From contig NZ_CP047165.1 in assembly GCF_009833965.1 (NCBI RefSeq), positions 1,550,001 through 1,614,000 of the forward strand: a DNA stretch of 64,000 nt, given 5' to 3'. Position numbers and translations under genes: made by a program. Source of the stretch: Pelistega ratti (lineage in GTDB: Bacteria; Pseudomonadota; Gammaproteobacteria; Burkholderiales; Burkholderiaceae_B). Position 1 is the stretch's first letter. Every line of letters begins with the position of its first letter. Below are positions 46,971 to 55,900 of this stretch, piece by piece. The notes below the pieces were generated by a model, which made no database searches, was not told the DNA's origin, and saw nothing but the letters and a program-made list of their open reading frames with translations.

Positions 46971-47146
46971 TCACTATATAACTTAGAGAATTAAAACAAA
47001 ATCTTATTAGCAGTACTTATAATGTAAGATATTGCACTTTATTTCTTAATCTATTTAGCTTTTAATATCTCTATCCTTTCATTACTGGCTTTTCTTTTAT
47101 ACTTTATATTTGAACTAAAATCTTAATTAAAAATACAAAATATAGA

Positions 47147-47395
47147 CTAAAACAACGTCAAATTCTCATTCACCACTTCAGGTGCTTTTTGTATTTTCGC
47201 TAATTTTTCTTTCACCGCACGCACTCGGCGGATACGACAGGCTTTAAGCACATCTCTTTTCTGGGAATCACTTAATTGTTGCCAATGAAACCGCTCATCT
47301 CGTGTACGGAAACAGCCCATACAATACCCTTTCTCATTAGATTGGCATACACTGATACAGGGGCTTGGAATTTCAAAAAACTCAAGCTGTTCCAT
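47147..47395 (-). CDS. DUF1289 domain small cysteine-rich protein
   Basis: 82 residues. The DUF1289 pattern PSPCISVCQ...GYCMGCFRTRDE has four cysteines (about 13, 17, 25, 28) spaced as for a metal or Fe-S site, followed by a helix with WQQLSDSQKRDVL. Function unknown. It is the last gene of a likely three-gene unit with arginase and the PACE transporter, with gaps of only about 10 bp. Confidence 0.85.
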   Translation of the reverse strand: MEQLEFFEIPSPCISVCQSNEKGYCMGCFRTRDERFHWQQLSDSQKRDVLKACRIRRVRAVKEKLAKIQKAPEVVNENLTLF

Positions 47396-47406
47396 ACAAT
47401 TTCTCT

Positions 47407-47844
47407 TTATACTTTAACAATTTTGCTACGAACAATATCATAGCAAAGGTTAAATAAATAGGTATAGGGAAGATAAAACAAAATAAAGACAATATCTAAA
47501 ACAATCGCCTCCCAGATACTCACACCAAGATACCAAGCAATAAACGGAATTGTCATTAAAAATAAGGTAATCTCAAAACCAATTGCATGACATACTCGGA
47601 TTTTTTTTGTTTTAGTATAACCCTTACGCAATAGATAAAAATCAAATACGGTGTTATAAAACATATTTAATAATAATGCCATCAACGCAATAACAACCGT
47701 AACAACCCCCATAGAAAACAAGCTATGATTAAATACCCAAGCACCTAAGGGGGCAGAAATCGTTATCCCTAGCACTTCAAATAAAAAAGCATAGAGAAAG
47801 CGTTCAGCAACACTCTTACGATAGACAGCATTAACACTACTCAT
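47407..47844 (-). CDS. PACE-family multidrug/biocide efflux transporter
   Basis: 145 residues, four membrane segments arranged as two tandem bacterial transmembrane-pair domains. The family pattern is visible as ERFLYAFLFEVLGI in the first pair and RVCHAIGFEITLFL in the second, with NTVFDFYL between. AceI-type proteins export chlorhexidine and, physiologically, short-chain diamines such as cadaverine and putrescine. Next to arginase (9 bp away), which feeds polyamine precursors, a diamine role is a reasonable inference. Confidence 0.88.
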   Translation of the reverse strand: MSSVNAVYRKSVAERFLYAFLFEVLGITISAPLGAWVFNHSLFSMGVVTVVIALMALLLNMFYNTVFDFYLLRKGYTKTKKIRVCHAIGFEITLFLMTIPFIAWYLGVSIWEAIVLDIVFILFYLPYTYLFNLCYDIVRSKIVKV

Positions 47845-47853
47845 ACAGCGTAC

Positions 47854-48768
47854 TCATACACGCACTAAGGTGTTCTTACCAAATAAACTTTGTACCATCT
47901 CAACTGCAATAGTCGCCGTCAAATTGCGTACATCTAATGCTGGGTTTAGCTCCACAATATCCAGTGATGCCATCAGACCCGTATCTGCAATCATTTCCAT
48001 ACAAAGCTGTGCTTCTCGATAATTAGGACCTCCACGAACAGTTGTCCCTACTCCGGGTGCAATCTCTGGATCTAAAAAATCCACATCAAAGCTAATGTGT
48101 AAATGTACATCTTTATGTAAACCCTCTAGGGCTTTTTCCATCGTATGTCGCATACCCACTTCATCAATATAACGCATATCATAGACTTGAATACCTGCTT
48201 GATGGATAAAGTGTTTTTCACCCTCATCTACACTACGGATACCCACTTGACGAATCATCTCCGCTTTAAGTGTCGGCACATGACCAGACATTTCTACGAG
48301 GGCTTTGGGCCCATGTCCAAATAAACATGCCACTGGCATACCATGCATATTACCTGATGGGGTAATCTCTGCGGTATTAAAGTCTGTATGTGCATCTAAC
48401 CAGATAATACGAAGTTCTTTATTTTGTTCACGGCAATAACGAGCAACCGCACTGATAGAACCTGCACCTAAACAATGATCCCCCCCAAGCATAATAGGTA
48501 TATGCCCTTGCTTTAATTCGGTATAAATCGCATCATGAGCAAGTTGATTCCATTCAATCACTTCATTCAAATGGCGATAACCCTCAACCGGTTTAGTAAA
48601 CGGATTAGCTGGTCCATGCAAATTACCTCTATCATAAACTTCAACCCCCATACTCTCTAGCATTTGCGTAATACCTGCTACACGCAATGCCTCAGGCCCC
48701 ATACTAGCACCACGATGCCCTGCTCCCACATCCGTAGGGACACCAATTAAACTGACTTTTCTTTTCAT
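47854..48768 (-). CDS. rocF: Arginase
   Basis: 304 residues. All manganese ligand motifs are present: GGDHCLGAG, WLDAHTDFNT and SFDVDFLDPEIAPGVGT. The spacing and ending fit true arginases (arginine to ornithine plus urea) rather than agmatinase or the HutG at 3098. No ornithine aminotransferase or urease is seen in the window. It is first in a unit with the PACE transporter and the DUF1289 gene. The 600-bp region upstream contains a tandem repeat. Confidence 0.93.
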   Translation of the reverse strand: MKRKVSLIGVPTDVGAGHRGASMGPEALRVAGITQMLESMGVEVYDRGNLHGPANPFTKPVEGYRHLNEVIEWNQLAHDAIYTELKQGHIPIMLGGDHCLGAGSISAVARYCREQNKELRIIWLDAHTDFNTAEITPSGNMHGMPVACLFGHGPKALVEMSGHVPTLKAEMIRQVGIRSVDEGEKHFIHQAGIQVYDMRYIDEVGMRHTMEKALEGLHKDVHLHISFDVDFLDPEIAPGVGTTVRGGPNYREAQLCMEMIADTGLMASLDIVELNPALDVRNLTATIAVEMVQSLFGKNTLVRV

Positions 48769-48930
48769 TGTCTATGCTCCTATCATCATTATCTTAAAAT
48801 AGCCTTTCGCATCATATCGCATTGCTATCAGATATGCAAATGACTTCTTTTATCTTTCTTATTTTTAGGTAAAATCAACAAGGGTAAAAGCGAATAAATT
48901 ATTTTGTATAAAAAGAAATTCTATTTATTG

Positions 48931-49075
48931 TATCTATTTAAAGGAAAAAGAACGGAGAAATAGTGATTAACCAAGCGAGTTTTCTGGAGCAACACGAAAG
49001 AACTGCTCAAGCGACTCAACACTATTTGCAGTGATTTTTCCGATATATGATGTATATAAACAGAAAATTTAGTTT
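48931..49075. repeat. Tandem ~145-bp repeat, unit 1
   Basis: Begins TATCTATTTAAAGG and ends near ATAAACAGAAAATTTAG. Contains, in order, an A-rich AAAGGAAAAAGAACGGAG, a 23-codon open frame from GTG at 48963 to TGA (MINQASFLEQ...YLQ), and TTTTTCCGATATATGATGTATATA. The start-to-start distance to unit 2 is 167 bp. Possible small RNA, micro-ORF or mobile repeat; not identified. Confidence 0.75.
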
Positions 49076-49097
49076 TTAAAATATCAACATCATAGAG

Positions 49098-49241
49098 TAT
49101 CTATTAAAGGAAAAAGAACGAAGAAATCGTGATTGACAAAGCGAGTTTTCTGGAGCAACGCGAAAGAACTGCCCGAGCGACTCAACACTATTTGCAGTGA
49201 TTTTTCCGATATATGATATATATAAACAAAAAATTTAACTT
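49098..49241. repeat. Tandem ~145-bp repeat, unit 2
   Basis: Second copy, about 90 percent alike by eye. The 23-codon frame is retained (MIDKASFLEQ...YLQ). Of the five base differences inside it, four change the residue, which argues against a protein under constraint. It lies between arginase and the serA terminator. Confidence 0.75.
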
Positions 49242-49263
49242 TATATTCTCAGGTGTCAAAAAT

Positions 49264-49296
49264 AAAAAAGCAAGCAACAATTGCCTGCTTTTTTAT
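49264..49296. terminator. Bidirectional terminator after serA
   Basis: AAAAAAGCAAGCAA-CAA-TTGCCTGCTTTTTT, with one mismatched pair and A/T tails on both sides. It ends serA on the minus strand and may also end any plus-strand transcript of the tandem repeats. Confidence 0.8.
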
Positions 49297-49368
49297 CATT
49301 TTATATCATCAAGAAAGGAAAATAACAAAACCTACCCTACTCCATGATATGCCACTATTTATACTCTC

Positions 49369-50601
49369 TTAGTACAATACACGCGCCTTAATCGTACCAT
49401 CAATCGCTTTAAGCTGCTCTAAGAAGTCCTCTGTTTTACTATTCTTATCGACATCAATAACGACATAGCCAATCTGTGCATTCGTTTGCAAATATTGACC
49501 CACAATATTCACTCCATCACCCGTAAAGACTTTATTAAGGTTACTTAATACCCCGGGTTTATTGACATGGATATGCATATAACGGCTAGCATTTTTGTTT
49601 TCAGATAAAGAAACTTCTGGGAAATTAACCGCAGAAAGCGTTGAACCATGATCAGAATAACGCACAATCTTATCCGCTACTTCTATACCAATATTCGCCT
49701 GCGCTTCAATTGTAGAGCCACCAATATGAGGTGTAAGGATAACATTATCAAATTTACGCAATGGTGATTTAAACTCTTCTTGATTAGATTTAGGCTCTAC
49801 AGGGAACACATCAATTGCCGCACCACTAATACGTTTTTCCTCTAATGCCAAGGCTAAAGCATCAATATCAACCACTGTTCCTCGTGAAGCATTAATCAAA
49901 ATAGCATTCTGTTTCATTTGCGCAATACGCTCTGCACTCATGAGATTCTTTGTACTTTCATTCTCTGGAACGTGTAGTGTCACAATATCGCTTTCCGCCA
50001 GTAAATCACTCAGATTAGAAACCGCACGAGCATTACCTAATGGCAATTTAGCTTCAATATCATAGAACAGCACTTCCATACCCAAGGCTTCTGCCAGTAC
50101 GCTAACTTGTGTACCGATATGACCATAGCCCACAATTCCTAGTTTTTTACCACGCACTTCATGACTACCTTCCGCTGATTTAATCCATTCCCCACGGTGT
50201 ACTTGTGCATTTGCTTCAGGAATTCTACGCATCAGTAGAATCATTTCACCAAGCACTAGCTCAGCAACGGAACGAGTATTTGAGAAAGGCGCATTAAATA
50301 CAGGAATACCACGCTTTGCCGCACTTTCTAAATCAACTTGATTTGTACCGATACAAAAACAAGCAATACCAATCAATTTTTTGGCATGAGATAATACTTC
50401 ATCTGTTAAGCGTGTACGAGAACGAATACCAATAAAGTGTGCATCACTAATGGCATCAATCAAGGCTTGTCCTTCCAGTGCTTTTTTATGAAATTCAATA
50501 TTGGTATAACCATGGGAACTCAGCACATCAAGCGCATTGGGGTGTACACCTTCTAGTAATAAAATTTTGATTTTACTTTTTTCAAGAGATAATTGTTCCA
50601 T
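49369..50601 (-). CDS. serA: D-3-phosphoglycerate dehydrogenase
   Basis: About 410 residues from the ATG at 50601 (MEQLSLEKSKIKILLLEGVH), with AGG upstream; an extension to 50646 is not family-like. Substrate and NAD domains: IGIRSRTRLT, VLGEMILLMRRI, KLGIVGYGHIGTQ, ASRGTVVDIDAL, and the catalytic His in LTPHIGGSTIEAQ. A C-terminal ACT domain (about 335-410) provides serine feedback. It catalyses the first step of serine synthesis. Length matches the E. coli type. Confidence 0.95.
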   Translation of the reverse strand: MEQLSLEKSKIKILLLEGVHPNALDVLSSHGYTNIEFHKKALEGQALIDAISDAHFIGIRSRTRLTDEVLSHAKKLIGIACFCIGTNQVDLESAAKRGIPVFNAPFSNTRSVAELVLGEMILLMRRIPEANAQVHRGEWIKSAEGSHEVRGKKLGIVGYGHIGTQVSVLAEALGMEVLFYDIEAKLPLGNARAVSNLSDLLAESDIVTLHVPENESTKNLMSAERIAQMKQNAILINASRGTVVDIDALALALEEKRISGAAIDVFPVEPKSNQEEFKSPLRKFDNVILTPHIGGSTIEAQANIGIEVADKIVRYSDHGSTLSAVNFPEVSLSENKNASRYMHIHVNKPGVLSNLNKVFTGDGVNIVGQYLQTNAQIGYVVIDVDKNSKTEDFLEQLKAIDGTIKARVLY

Positions 50602-50773
50602 GTTTAACCTATCAAAATAATGCAAAAAATAACCGAAAAATGCCATTCACTTCTATCGTGGCAACTATAAACTTTACTGACCTTTTAGGTATTTGTCAAT
50701 TTACATTAAAGATAGACTAAATCTCTTTTTAAATTAAATTTATAGTTAAACTATTTTTATTTCCCTATTCTTA

Positions 50774-51535
50774 CTACAAATAATGCATCACCATTGGATA
50801 CCCATTTATCATCACAATAGGTACATTGACCCCAAATAAACGCTCTAAATTATGCTCTGTCAGTACCGCCGTTGGTTTACCCTCTAAGATCACTTCACCA
50901 CTTTTCATACCAATAATATAATCCGCATAAGCTGAAGCATAATTAATATCATGAAGCACCACAACAATTGTTCGCTGATATGTATCCGCAATATGACGAA
51001 GCTGTTGCATTAGCTGGCGAGAATGATACATATCTAAATTATTTAAGGGTTCATCTAATAATAAATAATCCGTTGATTGACAAAATACCATAGCAACCAT
51101 TACTCTTTGACGCTGACCACCTGATAACTCTGTCATAAATCGTTCTCGTAAATCGATTAGTTGAAATTGTTCTAATGTAGCATTAACAATCTCAACATCT
51201 TCTGTACGGGGACGACCTTTATGATAAGGATAACGCCCAAACATCAACATACGCCCCACAGTGATACGACTATTCACCGTATTGTCTTGACGAAGAATGG
51301 CTATTTTCTTTGCCATTTCATCAATAGGTGTTTTACTCACATCAAGTTGATCAATCAGAATTTTTCCTTGTTGAATAGTTTGCAACCGAGCTATATGTGC
51401 AAATAAAGTAGATTTTCCTGCTCCATTAGGACCAACTAAAGCCGTAATTCCCCCTTTGGGGATATGGGTTGTAATATCCTTGAGAATAGGTGTTCCACCT
51501 GCCAATTGGTAATGAAGATGCTCTATTGTAATCAT
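50774..51535 (-). CDS. Iron-siderophore ABC transporter ATP-binding protein
   Basis: 253 residues. Walker A GPNGAGKST, signature LSGGQRQRVMVAM and Walker B YLLLDEPLNNLD, typical of the FepC/FhuC class. It ends a four-gene unit, binding protein then permease, permease, ATPase, as in Ycl, Fat and Ceu-type catechol/mixed siderophore importers. Its start overlaps the upstream permease stop by 4 bases. Substrate not readable from this subunit. Confidence 0.92.
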   Translation of the reverse strand: MITIEHLHYQLAGGTPILKDITTHIPKGGITALVGPNGAGKSTLFAHIARLQTIQQGKILIDQLDVSKTPIDEMAKKIAILRQDNTVNSRITVGRMLMFGRYPYHKGRPRTEDVEIVNATLEQFQLIDLRERFMTELSGGQRQRVMVAMVFCQSTDYLLLDEPLNNLDMYHSRQLMQQLRHIADTYQRTIVVVLHDINYASAYADYIIGMKSGEVILEGKPTAVLTEHNLERLFGVNVPIVMINGYPMVMHYL

Positions 51536-52476
51536 AAAGATTTTCGTCTAAGAAGGAGAAGAATAAAGGCTACACCACCGATAAATTCAATCACAACACT
51601 CAGCACGCCTTTCATTCCTAAAAAATGTTCAAAAATAACTTGTCCTAAGACCAGCGTAATCGCTCCAATTAAAAAAGCAGCAGGAATTAAAATACTATGT
51701 CGATCTGTTTTAAAATATTCGTATGTTAATCCAGAGACTAGTAAACCTAAAAAAGTAATAGGCCCTACTAATGCCGTTGAAACAGCCACTAATACCGCTA
51801 TTAAAAAGAGAAAAAAGAGAATCCTTTTCTTAAAGTTAATTCCTAAATTAATCGCTTGATCACGTCCTAATGCAATCACATCTAATTCATGCCGACTGTG
51901 CCAAATCAAAAGACTCACTACCATAATAATCACTGCACTATAAGGTAATAAATCCGTTTTAATCAGATTAAATTGTGCAAAACTCACACTTTGCACCACT
52001 GAATATTCTTCTGGATCAATCATTCGCTGCAAAAAGGTATTAATACTACGGAATAAAATACCAAGAATCACACCCGTTAAAATCATACGGTACAAATCTT
52101 CATGGGCTTTAGAAAAAAGGGACGTAAATAACACCATAGATGCACCCAACATAAGCACTACTTCAATACTGAATTTAAACCCTATATTCAATGTTGAATA
52201 GGCTATTGCTCCTAAGATAAAAATAAGTAGTGTTTGAATCAATAAATATAAGGTATCAAACCCCATAATATAAGGTGTTAAAATCCGATTGGCTGTAATT
52301 GTCTGAAAAAGTAGCGTAGAAACAGAAACCGCATAAGCAACTATTAATAAAGCAAATAATTTGCCACCCCGAAAAGGTAAAACAAATGCCCATTGCCCAT
52401 TTGCACCAAGGGTCATAAATAATACAATTGCACCTAGTAATACACCACTTAATAGAAAAAGTTTATTTTTTAGCAT
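51532..52476 (-). CDS. Iron-siderophore ABC transporter permease (FecCD family), second subunit
   Basis: About 314 residues with nine to ten membrane segments. FecCD features: PYIMGFDTLYLLIQTLL, GRDQAINLGINFKK and the conserved loop TALVGPITFLGLLVSGLTY that binds the ATPase. Two starts are possible (52476 or 52494); the first overlaps the previous gene by 14 bp and reads MLKNKLFLLSG, which seems the better N-terminus. It pairs with the 52463 permease to form the heterodimeric channel. Confidence 0.88.
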   Translation of the reverse strand: MLKNKLFLLSGVLLGAIVLFMTLGANGQWAFVLPFRGGKLFALLIVAYAVSVSTLLFQTITANRILTPYIMGFDTLYLLIQTLLIFILGAIAYSTLNIGFKFSIEVVLMLGASMVLFTSLFSKAHEDLYRMILTGVILGILFRSINTFLQRMIDPEEYSVVQSVSFAQFNLIKTDLLPYSAVIIMVVSLLIWHSRHELDVIALGRDQAINLGINFKKRILFFLFLIAVLVAVSTALVGPITFLGLLVSGLTYEYFKTDRHSILIPAAFLIGAITLVLGQVIFEHFLGMKGVLSVVIEFIGGVAFILLLLRRKSL

Positions 52477-53422
52477 AGCGTGGTGCTCGACCATAAAGAA
52501 GATAAAGAAAAACGATTGTTCCTAAGATGCCGATAATCGTACCCACAGGAATTTCATAAGGGTAGTTGATTACACGGCTAAGAATATCGCAAAATAACAC
52601 TAAGACGGCTCCTGATAGCATAATCCACGGGAGTGTTTCTTTCACATTATCCCCCATCAGACGGCTCACAATATTTGGGACAACCAAACCAATAAAAGGA
52701 ATACCGCCTACTGTTACCACGACAATGGCAGAAATAAGGGCAACAATGACCAAGCCCATTCGCGTAATTTGTTGATGATTTAACCCTAAATTTAAACTCA
52801 TTTCTTTACCCAAACCAGCAATGGTAAATTGATTAGAATAAAAGAAAGAAACCACACAAAGAATACCTGTTCCCCATAGCAACTCATAACGCCCTGTTAA
52901 TACACTTGAAAAGTCCCCTATAATCCATGCCACCATACTCTGTAGCATATCCGTTTCATAGGCGATAAAAAGACTAATCGCACTAATAACACCCCCATAA
53001 AGAATACCGGTTAAAGGGATAAGTAATAAAGCAGTAGGCGGTAGTCGCCGAACAATCATCATAAAACCGCTTAAACCGATAATAGCAACAATAGCAGCCA
53101 CCAGCATCTTAATACCAAGACTCGCACTTGGTATGAATATAGTAACCAGTAGTAATCCCAATGCAGCCGATTCAGTTGTCCCTGTCATAGAGGGATCAAC
53201 AAAGCGGTTTCTCATCAGTATTTGCATAATTAAACCTGCATTTGCCACTGACATCCCTGTTAGGATAACTGCTAGTGTTCTTGGTATTCGACTATCTAAA
53301 AAAACAGTGAGTGCATTTGCATCAGAAAAAAGACTTGTTAATGAAACATGACTTACCCCTATAAAGAGGCTTACAATAAAAAGTAGGCATAAAATGCCTA
53401 CCATCATTATCCGTCCTAGCAT
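52463..53422 (-). CDS. Iron-siderophore ABC transporter permease (FecCD family), first subunit
   Basis: 319 residues, about nine membrane segments. RIPRTLAVILTGMSVANAGL is the classical FecCD opening, followed by DPSMTGTTESAALGLLL and the ATPase-contact loop GGIPFIGLVVPNIVSRLMGD. It begins 3 bp after the binding-protein stop, so translation is coupled. It imports the ferric siderophore from periplasm to cytosol with its partner permease. Confidence 0.92.
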   Translation of the reverse strand: MLGRIMMVGILCLLFIVSLFIGVSHVSLTSLFSDANALTVFLDSRIPRTLAVILTGMSVANAGLIMQILMRNRFVDPSMTGTTESAALGLLLVTIFIPSASLGIKMLVAAIVAIIGLSGFMMIVRRLPPTALLLIPLTGILYGGVISAISLFIAYETDMLQSMVAWIIGDFSSVLTGRYELLWGTGILCVVSFFYSNQFTIAGLGKEMSLNLGLNHQQITRMGLVIVALISAIVVVTVGGIPFIGLVVPNIVSRLMGDNVKETLPWIMLSGAVLVLFCDILSRVINYPYEIPVGTIIGILGTIVFLYLLYGRAPRYAKK

Positions 53423-53425
53423 AAC

Positions 53426-54319
53426 TTATTGACTAACCGCATCACGAAGTAGTTTTAGTTCACGCATCATTTGTTGATATCCACCAGAAGCAAGATAAGA
53501 CGAACTATCTAAATAAATAATATGGTTATTTTTGAAGGCTTTAATATCTTTAAGCAGTGCATTATCTAAGACTGCTTTAGCACTTTCTCCCTTAGCACCA
53601 ATAGCAGCATTACGATCCATCACAATAATCCAATCAGGATCCATATCACGAATAAATTCAAATGACACTGGACTGCCATGGCGAGCATCACTTTGATTAT
53701 TATCAGCAGGTTCCCAACCAAAATCATTAAATAAATAACCAAAACGTGATTTCACCCCAAAAGAAGCCACTTTATTACCATTCACCATAATCATAAGGGC
53801 TTTACCTTGATTTTTGATAATATCTTGTGTTTGTTGTAGTGCTAGATCTAGTTTTTTACTTAATTCAGCAGCTTGCTCTTCTTTTCCGAATAATTTGCCA
53901 TATTCCTTTAATAAGGTTTGTGCACGAGCAATATCTGTACCCGTATTAGTCATATCAAAAACAGGGGCAACCTTACTGATTTCAGCATATTTAGGCGACA
54001 TACGTCCACCAATAATAATACCCTCGGGTTGTAAGGCGTTTAATTTTTCAAGATCAGGCTCAAATAATGTACCTACCGTTGTACCTGCTTCAAACACAGG
54101 TTTTAAATAATCTAATTCAACTACTTCAGGTGTTCCTTTAGGATATACCCCTAAAGCACTTAATGTATCTAAGGCAGATAACTCAAAAACTGCAACATTA
54201 TTACTCAACGGTTGATTAATATTGACTTCACCCTTTGCCGTTTGAATGGTCATTGCTAAACTTTGACCTGCTATAGCCATGCTAACCATTACTAATAATA
54301 TATTGAACCATTTTTTCAT
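53426..54319 (-). CDS. Periplasmic ferric-siderophore-binding protein
   Basis: About 297 residues from the ATG at 54319, with AAGGG eight bases upstream; the longer TTG start is not credible. Signal peptide MKKWFNILLVMVSMAIAGQS...A without a lipobox. Class III binding-protein fold of the FatB/CeuE/YclQ type: NVAVFELSALDTLSALGV, LQPEGIIIGGRMSPKY and DPDWIIVMDRNAAIG. This branch commonly binds catecholate or mixed siderophores. First gene of the importer operon, with a Fur-box-like dyad 180 bp upstream. No siderophore synthesis genes or TonB receptor are in the window, suggesting use of foreign siderophores or a receptor elsewhere. Confidence 0.9.
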   Translation of the reverse strand: MKKWFNILLVMVSMAIAGQSLAMTIQTAKGEVNINQPLSNNVAVFELSALDTLSALGVYPKGTPEVVELDYLKPVFEAGTTVGTLFEPDLEKLNALQPEGIIIGGRMSPKYAEISKVAPVFDMTNTGTDIARAQTLLKEYGKLFGKEEQAAELSKKLDLALQQTQDIIKNQGKALMIMVNGNKVASFGVKSRFGYLFNDFGWEPADNNQSDARHGSPVSFEFIRDMDPDWIIVMDRNAAIGAKGESAKAVLDNALLKDIKAFKNNHIIYLDSSSYLASGGYQQMMRELKLLRDAVSQ

Positions 54320-54498
54320 ACTAAAATCCCTTTTAATCAACTGATATCTCTTAACATATATTTGCTATTAAGCATGATTTGGCTATAAATGATGTAATTT
54401 ATAACCCCAACAGAAATAGAGCATTGCATATCCCCTAAAATGGGACTACTTATGGTGATTATGTTGTCTTTTCAAACATTCTTTTATCTTTTTCAGAA

Positions 54499-54513
54499 TG
54501 AGAATGCTTATTA
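54499..54513. promoter_or_regulatory. Fur-box-like dyad upstream of the siderophore importer
   Basis: TGAGAATGCTTATTA matches the 7-1-7 Fur pattern TGATAAT-n-ATTATCA at 12 of 14 positions. It lies about 180 bp upstream of the binding-protein gene in the gap that also precedes the plus-strand rhodanese gene. Iron repression of the importer is expected from the function. The rest of the 54320-54867 gap is AT-rich with no other feature recognised. Confidence 0.55.
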
Positions 54514-54867
54514 TTATAATATAGATAAAAAATAATACGGTGCGATTAACTGAAATATTTCTGTAAGATTTTTTTGTTAATGAGAAGTATTATTTATTTC
54601 CTTTCCTATAGGTATCGTGTAAGATGTAAAGGTATTCATTCTATTCAAACATTGTTTTAGATAACTAAGACATACTATGGATGAATACTTTTCCTATTGG
54701 AAACGCTTGATAATTTTTCAAGTTATGCAAAATACGAAAAAAGATAATACTTCAAATAAAATAGGCAATACTATTTTAGTATGCTTTCTTTTACTGAAAT
54801 AACGGTAAAAATATTATTATCTGTTTTTCCGTATTTTTAATCTGTTTTTATTAATTAGGAGTATATG

Positions 54868-55245
54868 ATGAAAAAAACCACTATTTTATTAACTGCTATA
54901 CTAGCAGCAACAACAGGCCTTACTGCTCATGCCTTAGGCTCTGCACCGACAACAGATAATGCAACAACTGTTAGTGCCGAAGCAAAACAAGAAATTATTT
55001 TTATTGATGTACGTACACCTGAAGAATTTGCTGCTGGTCATATTCAAGGGGCTGTTAATATTCCTTATGAACAAATTAAAGAGCGTATTGGTGAAGTAAC
55101 AACAGACAAAAATGCCAATATTCATCTCTATTGTAAAAGTGGTCGCCGTGCAGGTATCGCCTTAGAATCATTAAAAGAAGAAGGTTTTACTAATTTAACC
55201 AATCGTGGTGGTTACGAAGACTTACGTAAAGAATTGGGTCAATAA
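54868..55245 (+). CDS. Periplasmic rhodanese-like protein
   Basis: About 125 residues. A signal peptide (MKKTTILLTAILAATTG...AHA) leads a single rhodanese domain: IIFIDVRTPEEFAAGHIQGA and the active-site loop YCKSGRRAG with its cysteine. AGGAG at 54857 favours the second of two adjacent ATGs. PspE-type proteins transfer sulfane sulfur in the periplasm. It is followed by the DUF302 gene 58 bp downstream, with a stem between them. Confidence 0.9.
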   Translation: MKKTTILLTAILAATTGLTAHALGSAPTTDNATTVSAEAKQEIIFIDVRTPEEFAAGHIQGAVNIPYEQIKERIGEVTTDKNANIHLYCKSGRRAGIALESLKEEGFTNLTNRGGYEDLRKELGQ

Positions 55246-55264
55246 ACTCTTTTCAAATAAAAAT

Positions 55265-55288
55265 TGGGCAAGACATGGTTTTTGCCCA
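55265..55288 (+). promoter_or_regulatory. Intercistronic stem between rhodanese and DUF302 genes
   Basis: TGGGCAA / TTGCCCA stem (55265-55271 with 55282-55288) with a 10-nt loop, no T-run. It is followed 12 bases later by the AAAGGA ribosome site of the DUF302 gene. Probably an mRNA processing or stability element. Confidence 0.45.
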
Positions 55289-55303
55289 CTTAAAGGAATT
55301 TTT

Positions 55304-55789
55304 ATGAAAAATCTACTCGTTGCTACGCTATTATTAGCTAGTACTCCCTTTGTTTATGCAAACCCATCTCTTCACCAACAAGCACACGAACATCCTATGA
55401 ATCAAACCGTCACCCTAGACAGTAAATACTCTTTTGATGAAACCGTTAATAAACTTACCCATGCCGTTGAAAGTAAAGGGATGACTGTTTTTGCTGTTAT
55501 TGATCACCAAGCCGCTGCTGCTAAAGATGGGCTTACCATGCAACCAGCTAAGGTCATTATTTTTGGAACACCAAAAGCAGGTACTCCCTTTATTCCCTTT
55601 ATGGTAAAAGATCCTATTTTTGCCCTTCAATTACCCCTAAAAGTGCTTGTGACAGAAGTCGATGGCAAGGTTAAAGTCGCACACACTAGCACGCAAGCAT
55701 TAATTGCAAGTAGCACTATTCAATATAATGAAGTTGAAAATAATCTAGCCAATGCTGAAAAACTAATCAAAAAAATTGTTACTGAATAA
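55304..55789 (+). CDS. Periplasmic DUF302 domain protein
   Basis: About 161 residues from the ATG at 55304, which follows AAAGGAATTTTT; an extension upstream to 55205 would overlap the rhodanese gene. A signal peptide (MKNLLVATLLLASTPFVYA) is followed by the DUF302 domain: YSFDETVNKLTHAVESKGMT, VFAVIDHQAAA and KVIIFGTPKAGTPF. The family has a TT1751-like alpha/beta fold of unknown function, often near redox or sulfur genes. Pairing with a periplasmic rhodanese fits that. A bidirectional terminator follows. Confidence 0.88.
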   Translation: MKNLLVATLLLASTPFVYANPSLHQQAHEHPMNQTVTLDSKYSFDETVNKLTHAVESKGMTVFAVIDHQAAAAKDGLTMQPAKVIIFGTPKAGTPFIPFMVKDPIFALQLPLKVLVTEVDGKVKVAHTSTQALIASSTIQYNEVENNLANAEKLIKKIVTE

Positions 55790-55842
55790 GGTTTTCATCT
55801 AGACCAAACTTTTCTGTATTCATTTATAGTGATTTAATAAAA

Positions 55843-55874
55843 AAATCCCTTAATAAAAACTTATTAAGGGATTT
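55843..55874. terminator. Bidirectional terminator between DUF302 gene and rpoC
   Basis: Perfect 14-bp stem AAATCCCTTAATAA / TTATTAAGGGATTT with loop AAAC and A/T runs on both sides. It serves the convergent DUF302 and rpoC transcripts. Confidence 0.92.
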
Positions 55875-55900
55875 ATTTTTGATAGTTAAATAACTATGCT

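Noticed and set aside
48963..49200. Calling the two 23-codon frames in the tandem repeats real peptides
   Set aside because: Most differences between the two copies are non-synonymous, so there is no sign of protein constraint; kept only as a finding.
54676..54804. 42-codon frame on the plus strand before the rhodanese gene
   Set aside because: No ribosome site and no recognisable similarity; the composition matches the surrounding non-coding AT-rich sequence.
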